Origin: Streptomyces aureus
Lineage (GTDB): Bacteria; Actinomycetota; Actinomycetes; Streptomycetales; Streptomycetaceae
Length of the DNA: 64,000 bases
Direction: 5' to 3'
Assembly (NCBI RefSeq): GCF_000725495.1
Contig: NZ_JNZD01000005.1
Location: 248,001 to 312,000 of the forward strand
Part shown: positions 1 to 8,151 of the stretch, piece after piece
How positions within the stretch are numbered: the first letter of the stretch is position 1
Layout: every line of letters begins with the position of its first letter
Program-made: the position numbers and the translations under genes
The notes under the pieces: model-generated
Databases searched by the model: none
Told to the model about the DNA's origin: nothing
The model's input: the letters and a program-made list of their open reading frames with translations, nothing else

Positions 1-278
1 CCGGCCGGGCGGAGACGGCCCGGCACACACCCCCACCCGAACCGAGACCGCCCACGGGGCCGACGCAGGCCACGGCACGGCCCACGGGAACGGCCCCGGC
101 CGCCGCGAGACCGGCACCCGACACGGGAACGGCCCCGACGACGGGAACGGCACCACCCTCGGGGCCGCCCCCGGGCACGACGCGGGCCCCGAGACCGGCA
201 CCGGCCACGGGCACGACGCCGGCCACGGCACCGCCCGCCCCAGCGCCGCCGGCCTCCGCACCGGCACGGCACCCGTGA
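1..278 (+). other. Coding-like low-complexity stretch at the left edge
   Basis: Two readings are open here. The frame of the following membrane-protein gene stays open to the window edge and encodes a Gly/His/Asp/Thr-rich peptide (e.g. GHGHDAGHGTA) with about 93% G+C third positions, so that gene may start further left. A second frame encodes a Pro/Ala/Thr-rich tail and stops at TGA 276-278, overlapping the GTG at 275, as would be usual for a translationally coupled upstream gene; its third-position G+C is lower (about 80%). I cannot decide without the upstream sequence. The DNA itself is repetitive (ACGGGAACGGCCCC-like units). Confidence 0.5.
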
Positions 279-1669
279 CCCGCCCCGGCCGGGGCGGCGG
301 ACGTCGGGGCCCGGGGGCCGGCGGCGGGCGTGGCCGCCTGCGCCGGTCCGCTCCACACCCCCTGCGCGCCGAGTGGCTGCGCGGTTTCGCGCCCTGGGCG
401 GGCGCCGGACTGCTGCTCGCCCTCGTGTGGCCTGTGGCCGCCAAGGCGGACCAGTGGCAGGGAAGCTGGGGAGCGACGACGTACACGCTCAGCAGCGCCG
501 CCGCCATGATCAGCGTCCCGTTCGCGCTCGCCGCGGGCGGCTGGCAGGGCGGCCGGGAACACCGGCGCCGTACGACGGAACTGCGCGCCTCCACCGCCCG
601 TACACCGCTCGTCCAGCTCCTTGCGGCCGCTCTGCCGCTCGCCTGCTGGCTGGCCGCGGCGCAGCTCCTGGTGACCGCGGGAACACTGGCGGCCTGCGCG
701 CCGTACGCGTCGGCGGGCGGACCCGCGTACACCGTGTTCGCGGGGAACGCCCTCACGATCGCCGCCTGCGCGGTCCTCGGCCACGCGGCCGGACGGGCGG
801 TCCCCCTCCGGCTCACGGCTCCGGTCCTCGCGATCGGCGGATACGTGACCGTCGGCGCCCTCGGCACCAGCCGGTCCGACGTCCGCCACCTCGCGTTCTG
901 CATGGTCCAGGTGCTCGGGGACCGGGACCTCGCCGTCTGGTGGTACCCGCTGGTGTCGGCCCTGTGGGCGGCCGGGCTCGCCGCCGCCGCGGTCCTGGCC
1001 CTCACCGCGTTCCGCAGGGCCACCGCCCTGCTGCCGCTCGGGGCCGCCCTCGGCGCCGCCGCCCTGCTCGTCTCGACGGGCGACGGCCTGCTGCGCGACA
1101 ACCCGCTGGCCCACCGCCAGGTGTGCGACACCTCGACCACTCCGAACGTCTGCGTCAACGGCACCTATCCGGGCATGCTGCCGGAGGTGACCCGGGCCCT
1201 GTCCGGTCTGGCCGGCCGGCTGCACGGGGTGCAGAACCTCCCGGTCCGTTACGAGGACCTGTGGCGGTCCCCGCACCGGGGCGAGGTCCAGCTGCCGAAC
1301 CTCGGCCCGATCGGCTGGAGCGTCGTCCGCGGGAAGGTGACCGATCCACGGCGGTACGCGTGGGAGGCCGCCCACATGCTGGTCCGCCCCGACTGCGGCA
1401 AGGCGCCGGCAGAGCGGATCACCGTCACCGACGAGGCCGTCCTGCGCTGGCTGGCGCCGGACCCCGCTTACGAGAAGCTGCGGGCGTCCTTCAGGGCGAG
1501 CGCCCGGCAGGAGAGAAACACGAAGGAGCTGGCGAAATTCCGGGCGGAGGACACGGCGTACGCACGGCTGACCGCAATGAGCGACGGCGAGCGCCGCTCC
1601 TGGCTCGGCCGCTACTTCGCCACCGCCGACGACTGCCACCCGAAGCCGAGCGAGGTGCCGTCCCTGTGA
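275..1669 (+). CDS. Multi-pass membrane protein of unknown function
   Basis: A 464-residue integral membrane protein. An Arg/Gly-rich N-terminus is followed by about six hydrophobic segments between residues 40 and 275 (the first is GAGLLLALVWPVAA) and then a roughly 190-residue hydrophilic C-terminal region with four cysteines, perhaps outside the membrane. The stop codon overlaps the GTG of the next membrane-protein gene (GTGA), so the two are almost certainly co-translated and may form one complex, for example the membrane part of an ABC exporter; that function is inference from layout only. The GTG start is uncertain because the same frame is open to the window edge. No catalytic motif recognised. 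Confidence 0.6.
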   Translation: MTRPGRGGGRRGPGAGGGRGRLRRSAPHPLRAEWLRGFAPWAGAGLLLALVWPVAAKADQWQGSWGATTYTLSSAAAMISVPFALAAGGWQGGREHRRRTTELRASTARTPLVQLLAAALPLACWLAAAQLLVTAGTLAACAPYASAGGPAYTVFAGNALTIAACAVLGHAAGRAVPLRLTAPVLAIGGYVTVGALGTSRSDVRHLAFCMVQVLGDRDLAVWWYPLVSALWAAGLAAAAVLALTAFRRATALLPLGAALGAAALLVSTGDGLLRDNPLAHRQVCDTSTTPNVCVNGTYPGMLPEVTRALSGLAGRLHGVQNLPVRYEDLWRSPHRGEVQLPNLGPIGWSVVRGKVTDPRRYAWEAAHMLVRPDCGKAPAERITVTDEAVLRWLAPDPAYEKLRASFRASARQERNTKELAKFRAEDTAYARLTAMSDGERRSWLGRYFATADDCHPKPSEVPSL

Positions 1670-2331
1670 ACACCGGACCGAACGGCCGACGGACATCCCG
1701 GCCGGCGCGGCCCGCGCCCGGACATCGGCTCCGCCGTCTCGCCCTGTACGCCCGCTCGCGCGCCGTCCCGGCGACCGTCGCGGCCCTGGTCTGCGCCGCG
1801 CTGCTCACCGTGTGGATGGCGAGCCGCCAGGACACCTACCTCGACCCGTACCGCAGGGTCCCGCTGGTCGCGCTCGCCCCGCTGCTGGCGGCGGCCGCGA
1901 CCGGCGCGAGCCTGCACACGCACTCCCCCGAGCTGGACGGCACCTCCGTACGCCGCTGGTGGCCCCGGCGCCTGGCCCACCTGCTGATCGTCGGCGCCCT
2001 CGCGGCCACGCTGCTGGCCCTCGCCGTGCCCGGACACGTGCAGGAGTTCGGCGCGGCGGCGATGGTCCGCAACACGCTGGGGGCCATCGGCATCACGGCC
2101 GGCGGGGCGGTGCTGGTCGGCGCCCGGCTCAGCTGGATGCCGACGACGCTGTACTTCAGCGCCGTCTACCTCTCGGCGAGCTCTCCCCGTGTGAACAACG
2201 CGACAGTGGTGGGCTGGCTCATGCAGCCGGGTCCCCAGCACGGCGCGTGGGCCGCCGCACTCGCACTCTTCGTGACCGGCACGGCACTGTGCGCGGCCCG
2301 TGGAGCCCGTCCCGAAGGACCCCGCGTCTGA
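1666..2331 (+). CDS. Membrane protein, translationally coupled to the preceding gene
   Basis: A 221-residue protein with a basic N-terminus and about five hydrophobic helices (for example LLIVGALAATLLALAVPG and LGAIGITAGGAVLVGARL). The GTG start lies inside the stop of the previous gene (GTGA), so translation is coupled and the two products probably work together in the membrane. A larger overlapping frame covers this region, but only the part from GTG 1666 shows membrane-protein composition and the normal codon bias. No family name could be assigned; an ABC-2-type permease subunit is one possibility. Confidence 0.7.
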   Translation: MNTGPNGRRTSRPARPAPGHRLRRLALYARSRAVPATVAALVCAALLTVWMASRQDTYLDPYRRVPLVALAPLLAAAATGASLHTHSPELDGTSVRRWWPRRLAHLLIVGALAATLLALAVPGHVQEFGAAAMVRNTLGAIGITAGGAVLVGARLSWMPTTLYFSAVYLSASSPRVNNATVVGWLMQPGPQHGAWAAALALFVTGTALCAARGARPEGPRV

Positions 2332-2380
2332 CACGGGGTCGCACGGGCCGGGCCCCGGACCGACACGAAGGCCCGGATCG

Positions 2381-2917
2381 TCAGGCCGAAATGCCGTCGA
2401 TCCGGGCCATGGCGTCGTCCGCGCCGTACGGTTGCAGGTAGGGCATCCAGCGCGGGTCCCTGTGCCCCGTTCCGATGATGCGCCAGGCGAGCCCCGTCGG
2501 CGGGGCGGGTTTGTGGCGCAGGCGCCAGCCGATCTCGACCAGGTGGCGGTCGGCCTTGGTGTGGTTGCAGCGGCGGCAGGACGCCACCACGTTGTCCCAG
2601 GCGTGCTGACCCCCGCGGGAGCGCGGGATGACGTGGTCGACGCTGGTTGCGACGCCACCGCAGTACATGCACCGGCCGCCGTCGCGGGCGAACAGAGCTC
2701 GCCTGGTCAGCGGGACGGGACCTCGGTAGGGGACCCGTACGAACCTCTTCAGCCGGACCACGCTGGGTGCGGGGACAGTAACGGTCGCGCTGTGCATGAA
2801 GGCGCCGGATTCCTCGAGGCAGACTGCCTTGTTCTCGAGGACGAGGACGAGCGCGCGGTGGAGCGGTACGACGCCGAGCGGCTCGTACGACGCGTTGAGG
2901 ACCAGGACATGCGGCAC
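2381..2917 (-). CDS. HNH endonuclease
   Basis: A 178-residue HNH nuclease of the type found as a conserved single gene in Streptomyces. The HNH/zinc core is CMYCGG (zinc ligands), SVDHVIPRSRGG (catalytic His), WDNVVASCRRCNHTK (Asn, second CxxC, final His). The GTG start at 2917 is chosen because a strong AAGGAGG site sits 5 nt upstream and because the family begins with PHVLVLNASYEPLG; an in-frame start further upstream (about 3100) would add a low-quality 61-residue tail. It is convergent with the gene before and divergent from the channel gene after it. The cellular target is unknown; such proteins may be housekeeping nucleases rather than homing enzymes. Confidence 0.9.
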   Translation of the reverse strand: MPHVLVLNASYEPLGVVPLHRALVLVLENKAVCLEESGAFMHSATVTVPAPSVVRLKRFVRVPYRGPVPLTRRALFARDGGRCMYCGGVATSVDHVIPRSRGGQHAWDNVVASCRRCNHTKADRHLVEIGWRLRHKPAPPTGLAWRIIGTGHRDPRWMPYLQPYGADDAMARIDGISA

Positions 2918-3185
2918 GGATGCCTCCTTGTACGCCGGCGGCGCGTGGCTCGCGCCGGGACGATCTGCAGTCAGTCTCCCCTCATGCCTGGTGACGGCGC
3001 CACCATGTCCCGGTAACGGGCTGGGAGTGTTTTCGACCACATCCCCTACATCCCCAGGTGAGCGCTGTCTCTCCCCCGAACATTGCAACGATCCACACAC
3101 GATGCCCCGTTAGTGTGGTGGTTCTGCCCGGACGGCACCCTCCTGTCCCCGCCGCGGGCAGACCGCCCCACTGGAGGTACCTGCT

Positions 3186-4298
3186 GTGTCCCTGCCCGTC
3201 CTATCGGCCCTGGTCTCCGGGCCGGCCCCCTCGCCGTCGCCCTCGACGTCGACCGGTCCGCTCCAGGTGACCCCCACGCTTCAGGACGCCCAGGAGAGTG
3301 CGACCCACGCCGCGAGCTGGGTCGAGCAGAACTGGTCGACCTGGCTGGCCATAGGTCTGCGCGTCCTGCTGATCCTGGTGATAGCCGCCGCGCTGCGCGT
3401 GTTCGTGCGCCGGGCGATCACCAAGCTCATCGACCGGATGAGCCGCACCGCCGAGGCCGTCGACGGCACGTCGCTGGGCGGGCTGCTGGTCAACGCGGAG
3501 CGGCGCCGGCAGCGCTCCCAGGCCATCGGGTCGGTGCTGCGCTCGGTGGCGTCCTTCCTGATCATGGGCACGGCCGCGCTGATGGTCCTCGGCACGTTCG
3601 AGATCAATCTGGCCCCGCTGCTCGCCTCGGCCGGTGTGGCCGGTGTCGCGATCGGTTTCGGCGCCCGCAACCTGGTCACCGACTTCCTCTCCGGCGTCTT
3701 CATGATCCTGGAGGACCAGTACGGCGTCGGTGACACGATCGACGCGGGCGTGGCCTCCGGCGAGGTCATAGAGGTGGGCCTGCGCGTGACCAAGCTGCGC
3801 GGCGACAACGGCGAGATCTGGTACGTCCGCAACGGCGAGGTCAAGCGCATCGGCAACCTCTCCCAGGGCTGGGCCACGGCCGGGGTGGACGTCACCGTCC
3901 GCTCCTCGGAGGACCTGGACCACGTCCGGTCCGTCATCGGCGAGGTCGCCGAGACCATCAGCAAGGAAGAGCCCTGGAGCGAGCGGCTGTGGGGCCCGAT
4001 CGAGATCCTGGGCCTGGACAGCGTCCTGCTCGACTCGATGGTGGTCCGCGTCTCGGCCAAGACCATGCCCGGCAAGGCCGGCTCCGTGGAGCGCGAGCTC
4101 CGCTGGCGCATCAAGCGCGCCTTCGACGCCGCCGAGATCCGCATCGTGGGTGGTCCGGCCGCGGTGGTGGAGGACGAGCCGGTCGACCCGAGCGCCGCGG
4201 TGGCGGCCCCGTCGGCCCTGGGCAACCCGGCCTCCCCGCAGTCGGAGGCGACGGCGCCCATCCCGTCCCCGGCCGCCTCGTCGGGCGTGCCGAAGTAG
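3186..4298 (+). CDS. MscS-family small-conductance mechanosensitive channel
   Basis: A 370-residue channel protein that would open under membrane tension and release solutes on osmotic downshift. A Ser/Pro-rich N-terminus precedes TM1 (WLAIGLRVLLILVIAAALRV), a basic loop, TM2 and the pore-lining TM3 with the Gly/Ala pattern ASAGVAGVAIGFGARN, followed by the beta domain start FLSGVFMILEDQYGVGD and a cytoplasmic C-terminal domain. The last 45 residues are Ala/Pro/Ser-rich. The GTG start has GGAGG about 10 nt upstream. A stem-loop terminator follows at 4319. Single gene by spacing. Confidence 0.9.
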   Translation: MSLPVLSALVSGPAPSPSPSTSTGPLQVTPTLQDAQESATHAASWVEQNWSTWLAIGLRVLLILVIAAALRVFVRRAITKLIDRMSRTAEAVDGTSLGGLLVNAERRRQRSQAIGSVLRSVASFLIMGTAALMVLGTFEINLAPLLASAGVAGVAIGFGARNLVTDFLSGVFMILEDQYGVGDTIDAGVASGEVIEVGLRVTKLRGDNGEIWYVRNGEVKRIGNLSQGWATAGVDVTVRSSEDLDHVRSVIGEVAETISKEEPWSERLWGPIEILGLDSVLLDSMVVRVSAKTMPGKAGSVERELRWRIKRAFDAAEIRIVGGPAAVVEDEPVDPSAAVAAPSALGNPASPQSEATAPIPSPAASSGVPK

Positions 4299-4318
4299 GA
4301 CCGCGACGCCACACACGA

Positions 4319-4350
4319 GGGGCGGCACCCGGACACCCGGGCGCCGCCCC
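4319..4350 (+). terminator. Intrinsic-type terminator after the MscS gene
   Basis: GGGGCGGC pairs with GCCGCCCC, with an inner CCCGG/CCGGG pairing. It starts 21 nt after the channel stop codon. No clear T-tract, as is common in this genus. Confidence 0.6.
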
Positions 4351-4612
4351 TTCGTCGTCACGCCACCGCGCGTCTCGACCGGGCCGCCTCTTCACGTCAC
4401 ACGCCCCGCAAACGTCAGCCGGGCCGCCGCTTCACCGTCACACGACCCGCGAGCGTCAGCCGGGTCGCCGCCCCTTCGTCGTCACGCCACCCGCGCGCCT
4501 CGACCGGACCGCCCCTTCACCGCCACGCCCCAGCGCACGCCAGCCGGGCCGCCGCACCGTCGCCGCTCGGCCCACCGCACGTCAGCCGGGCTTCCCCTTC
4601 GTCGGCGGGCGG
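4342..4612. repeat. Degenerate tandem repeat, about 40-44 bp unit, six to seven copies
   Basis: Successive units begin near 4342, 4381, 4421, 4462, 4506 and 4546, and share the pattern GGGCCGCC..CTTCACCGTCAC..C followed by CGTCAGCC or CGTCTCGACC. Copies differ by small indels. The stretch from 4299 to 4659 contains no convincing gene; beyond the array it ends in a short CCACCGT run (about 4626-4650). Confidence 0.7.
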
Positions 4613-4659
4613 TCCGCCCCGTCGCCGTCCACCGTCCACCGTCCACCGTCCATCGGCCG

Positions 4660-5319
4660 TCAGCCGTCGGCCCGTCCCTCGCGCCCCGGCGGACGTTCCG
4701 TCACGAGTCCCTCCGGTACCGGCCCGGCCAGGTGGTCCCTCCCGGCCGGGTGGTCCCTCCCCTGCGGGACCGCCTCCAGCCCGGTCGCCGCGGCCAGCTG
4801 GCACACGGCGACGAGCGCCGACCCCCTGCCCAGCCCGGCCACGCCCCGGAGCTCCTCGCCGTCGCGGACGTCGAGGACGACCTCTCCCGGGGCCGCGCCG
4901 AAGGACAGCGAGCCCCAGACCGACTGCTCCCCGCGCCAGGGACGCCACCGGAAGTGGATCTCCTCGCGGCCCTTCTCGGCGACGAGGAACGCCCGCTCCG
5001 AGGCCACCAGCCGCTCACGGACCCGCTCCTGCCAGCCCTCCGGGTCCGACGCCGGGCGCAGCACCCGCGTCTGCCGCTCGTCCAGCGCGCCGTCGGTGAG
5101 CGCGATGCCGGCCTTCCGGGCCCGGCGCCGTAGCGACCGCACTCCGAAGGCGGCCCAGCCGAGTGTCATGACACCCCAGCACAGGGGCCTGAAGAGCAGC
5201 CCGCGGGCCACCGAATCCCGGGTGAACCCGTCGCTCACGAACTCGGTGACCAACAGGACGAACGCCACGGGCACGCTCTTGGCCAGGGCCGCGCGCCAGG
5301 CGGCCGTCAGCAGCTTCAC
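4660..5319 (-). CDS. Membrane-anchored hypothetical protein
   Basis: A 219-residue protein with two hydrophobic helices near its N-terminus (LAKSVPVAFVLLVTEFV and LLFRPLCWGVMTLGWAAFGV), a basic segment RRRARKAG, and a soluble C-terminal domain of about 140 residues, ending in a Pro/Gly/Arg-rich tail. The domain contains alternating strands (EEIHFRWRPWRGE, GEVVLDVRDGEELRGV). GTG at 5319 is chosen because GGGAGG lies 6 nt upstream and the hydrophobic N-terminus begins directly after it. I do not recognise the family. Convergent with the MscS gene, separated by the repeat array. Confidence 0.65.
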   Translation of the reverse strand: MKLLTAAWRAALAKSVPVAFVLLVTEFVSDGFTRDSVARGLLFRPLCWGVMTLGWAAFGVRSLRRRARKAGIALTDGALDERQTRVLRPASDPEGWQERVRERLVASERAFLVAEKGREEIHFRWRPWRGEQSVWGSLSFGAAPGEVVLDVRDGEELRGVAGLGRGSALVAVCQLAAATGLEAVPQGRDHPAGRDHLAGPVPEGLVTERPPGREGRADG

Positions 5320-5733
5320 GGCCGGCCTCCCGGCCGGTCCGGCGCGGCCCACGCCGCACGGTTCCGCTTCATGCGGCGGATCATAGGAACGGGACCCTGT
5401 GCACCAGGCATGAGACCGAACCGGCCACCGTCTTCCGCACGGCGAAGACCCCCTCCCCAAGAGGTGCGCACCGGCACAAATCCGCGCGGCCCGACCGGGC
5501 CGCGCGGAACCGATCGTGACGAAGCCGTAATGCCCCCGGGCCGTCACGCTCCTGACGCGCCGACAGGGCATTCCTACCCCCGGCACCCCGCCTCCCACAC
5601 AAGGACGGAACGGTTCCTCTTCACAGGACCCCCGCATTCCCTCCACCTTGATCAACCGTCTACTGTCGCCCCAACAGCGGGCCCTTGTTCTGGAGCGCAA
5701 CGCCCCGGGGCCCGCCTCGAATGTGGGGAATCC
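5320..5733. other. Divergent intergenic region
   Basis: About 410 bases between two divergent genes. It contains a perfect 13-bp-arm inverted repeat at 5481-5508 (TCCGCGCGGCCCG, then its complement after 2 nt), which could be a transcription stop or a regulator site. No gene is supported here, and no promoter hexamers are good enough to call. Confidence 0.5.
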
Positions 5734-6570
5734 ATGCGCAAGTACGCCATCGGCGCCGTCGTGTCCGGTGCCCTGGCCCTGTCCGCCGTGGCCGTGCCGT
5801 CCGCCTCGGCCGCCACGCCGGACCTCTCCTTCTCCGGTGTCGTGGTCAACAACGGCAAGCCGATCGTCGTCGGCACCACGAACCTCGTGAAGGTCCCGGT
5901 CACCTACACCTTCGTCCGCCCCGCCGGCCTCGTCATCGACGGCGAGCAGAACGGCGCGGGCGTCCTGCTGTACCGCGGCTCCTCGCTCGCGAAGCAGGAG
6001 AACGAGCTGGGCCCGGACGACATGCCGACCTGCACCACGACGGCCACGACCGCCACGACGGTCACGCAGTCCTGCAAGGAGGTCATCGCGGTCGACCCGC
6101 AGGAGTACCTGTACGAGGCGGCGGACGCCGGCACCTGGAAGATCGCCGGCTTCTACAGCGCCACGGCCCTGGACAACGACGACTCCGACAACCACGTCGG
6201 CATGCAGTTCGGCTACGACATGTGGGGCGTCCCCGGGACCGCGCAGGTCAAGCGCGCCGCCAAGCTCACGGTCAACGCCACTCCGGAGCCGGTGAGGAAG
6301 GGCGCGACGCTCACCGTCAAGGGCGTGCTGACCCGCGCCGACTGGAACACCGGCAAGTACGCGGGCTTCAAGGGGCAGCCGGCCGTGCTCCAGTTCAAGG
6401 CCAAGGGCGCCACCGCCTACAAGACCGTCAAGACGGTGACCACGGGCACCGCGGGCGCCCTGAGCACCACGGTCAAGGCGTCGGCCGACGGCACGTACCG
6501 CTACACGTTCGCGGGCACGTCCACCACCGGCACCGCCACGGCCGCCGGCGACTACGTCGACGTGAGGTAA
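5734..6570 (+). CDS. Secreted protein with Ig-like beta-sandwich composition
   Basis: A 278-residue exported protein. The signal peptide MRKYAIGAVVSGALALSAVA is followed by an AxA cleavage site (SASA-ATP). The mature part has two beta-rich halves; the first contains a Thr-rich stretch (TTTATTATTVTQSC) with a Cys pair, the second an Ig/filamin-like pattern (KLTVNATPEPVRKGATLTV ... GTYRYTFAGT). Function unknown; it probably acts outside the cell or in the wall. ATG 5734 is preceded by GGGGA and is the only start that yields a signal peptide. A strong terminator follows at 6602. Confidence 0.75.
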   Translation: MRKYAIGAVVSGALALSAVAVPSASAATPDLSFSGVVVNNGKPIVVGTTNLVKVPVTYTFVRPAGLVIDGEQNGAGVLLYRGSSLAKQENELGPDDMPTCTTTATTATTVTQSCKEVIAVDPQEYLYEAADAGTWKIAGFYSATALDNDDSDNHVGMQFGYDMWGVPGTAQVKRAAKLTVNATPEPVRKGATLTVKGVLTRADWNTGKYAGFKGQPAVLQFKAKGATAYKTVKTVTTGTAGALSTTVKASADGTYRYTFAGTSTTGTATAAGDYVDVR

Positions 6571-6601
6571 CCAGGAGCCGAGCGCTCCGACGCCCCACCC
6601 C

Positions 6602-6647
6602 GAGCCGCCCCCGCCGCAGACGGACCCGTCCGCGGCGGGGGCGGCTC
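6602..6647 (+). terminator. Terminator after the secreted-protein gene
   Basis: A perfect 16-bp stem (GAGCCGCCCCCGCCGC with its complement) around a 14-nt loop, 31 nt after the stop codon. Confidence 0.75.
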
Positions 6648-6735
6648 CGTGCGTTCCGGCGACGGCCGCGCGGGCCGGGCGGCGGTTGCTCTTGACGCCC
6701 GCACCCCCCGCGGCCTACGTTCCTCGCACCAGCAA

Positions 6736-6750
6736 TAGGAAACTTTCCTA
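6736..6750. promoter_or_regulatory. Palindromic operator, probable CsnR box
   Basis: TAGGAAACTTTCCTA, two 7-bp arms around one base, lies 65 nt upstream of the ROK regulator gene in an AT-richer stretch. From memory, the palindrome bound by CsnR of Streptomyces in front of chitosanase genes and its own locus has the core AGGAAAGTTTCCT, which this matches except at the centre. Autoregulation of csnR and control of the importer are inferred. Confidence 0.75.
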
Positions 6751-6814
6751 ACAATGATCTTCTGGTGGACTTCCCGCAGGCTCCCCTGGGAAGCTGGTCG
6801 GCCGAGAAGGGCAG

Positions 6815-8038
6815 GTGGCGACAGACATGGCAGGTTCCGCCGGTACGCCGGGCACTCCACGCGTCCTGCGCGCGATGAACGACCGTGCCGCCCTCGATCT
6901 GCTGCTCGCGCACGGACCGCTCTCACGGACCCGGATCGGGAAGCTCACGGGGCTCTCCAAGCCCACCGCCTCGCAGCTCCTGGCCCGGCTGGAGGCCGCC
7001 GGGCTCGTCCTGGCCACCGGCACCAGCGAGGGCCGGCCGGGCCCCAGCGCCCAGCTCTACGAGGTCAATCCGGGCGCCGCCCACGCGGCGGGCCTGGACG
7101 TCACCCCCGAGCGCGTCCTCGCCGCCGTCGCCGACATCACCGGCAGGACGGTCGGCACGTACGAACTGCCCACCCCCGGCCGCCGCGCCGCCCAGCCCGT
7201 CGTGCGCCAGGTCACCGACGCCCTCGACGGAGCGGTGAAGGCCGCCGGGCTCGCCCGGGACGACGTCCGCCGCCTGGTCATCGGCACCCCCGGCGCCTTC
7301 GACCCCAACACGGGCCGGCTGCGCTACGCCTCGCACCTGCCCGGCTGGCACTCCCCCGCGCTCCTGGACGAACTGGCCGCCGCGCTGCCGATGCCCGTCG
7401 AGTACGAGAACGACGTCAACCTCGTCGCCATCGCGGAGCAGCGGCTCGGCGCCGCGCGGGGACACGAGGACTTCGTCCTGCTGTGGAACGAGGGCGGTCT
7501 CGGCGCGGCCCTCGTCCTCGGCGGCCGGCTGCACCGCGGCTGGACCGGCGGCGCGGGCGAGGTCGGCTTCCTGCCGGTGCCCGGCGCGCCCCTGGTGCGC
7601 CAGGTGACCCGGGCCAACAGCGGTGGCTACCAGGAGCTGGCCGGCTCCCAGGCCATCCCCAAGCTGGCCCGCGAGCTCGGCGTCGAGGACCTGCCGACGG
7701 GCCCGTACACCGAGGTCGCGGCCGCCGTCGTGGCACGGGCCGCCGCCGTCGGCACGGGCCCCCACCTGCGGCTCCTGGAGACGTACGCGACCGGGCTCGC
7801 CACCGGTCTGGCCTCCCTCGTCTCCGTGCTCGACCCCGAGCTGGTCGTCCTCAGCGGATCCTCGCTCACCGCGGGCGGCGAACCGCTGCGTGCCCTGGTC
7901 CAGGCCGAACTGGAGGAGCTGGCCGCGTCCCGGCCGCGCCTCGTCGTCGGCGACGTCACCGAACACCCCGTGCTGCGGGGCGCGTTGGAGAGCGCCCTGG
8001 CAGCCACCCGCGACGAGGTCTTCGACACCTCCCGCTGA
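6815..8038 (+). CDS. csnR: ROK-family transcriptional repressor CsnR
   Basis: A 407-residue ROK regulator. The N-terminal winged helix (about residues 20-75: ALDLLLAHGPLSRTRIG, then LTGLSKPTASQLLARLEAAG) binds DNA; residues 85-400 form the ROK sugar-sensing fold. The ATP/sugar kinase motifs are degenerate, as expected for a regulator. It heads a cluster with an ABC sugar importer, a GH4 glycosidase and a sugar kinase, the order of the csnR-K locus known from S. coelicolor and S. lividans, where CsnR represses chitosan-oligosaccharide use. A palindromic operator lies just upstream. GTG 6815 has GAAGGGCAG immediately upstream; ATG 6827 is the alternative. Confidence 0.85.
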   Translation: MATDMAGSAGTPGTPRVLRAMNDRAALDLLLAHGPLSRTRIGKLTGLSKPTASQLLARLEAAGLVLATGTSEGRPGPSAQLYEVNPGAAHAAGLDVTPERVLAAVADITGRTVGTYELPTPGRRAAQPVVRQVTDALDGAVKAAGLARDDVRRLVIGTPGAFDPNTGRLRYASHLPGWHSPALLDELAAALPMPVEYENDVNLVAIAEQRLGAARGHEDFVLLWNEGGLGAALVLGGRLHRGWTGGAGEVGFLPVPGAPLVRQVTRANSGGYQELAGSQAIPKLARELGVEDLPTGPYTEVAAAVVARAAAVGTGPHLRLLETYATGLATGLASLVSVLDPELVVLSGSSLTAGGEPLRALVQAELEELAASRPRLVVGDVTEHPVLRGALESALAATRDEVFDTSR

Positions 8039-8151
8039 CCCCGCCCCGATCCCCACTCCTTCGATCCGCCCCGGACGGCCGGCGCTCCGACCGCCCGCCC
8101 GGGCCGGCACCTTCCCGTGTCCCGCCCCGTCCCTCGCAGGGAGATCCCGTC

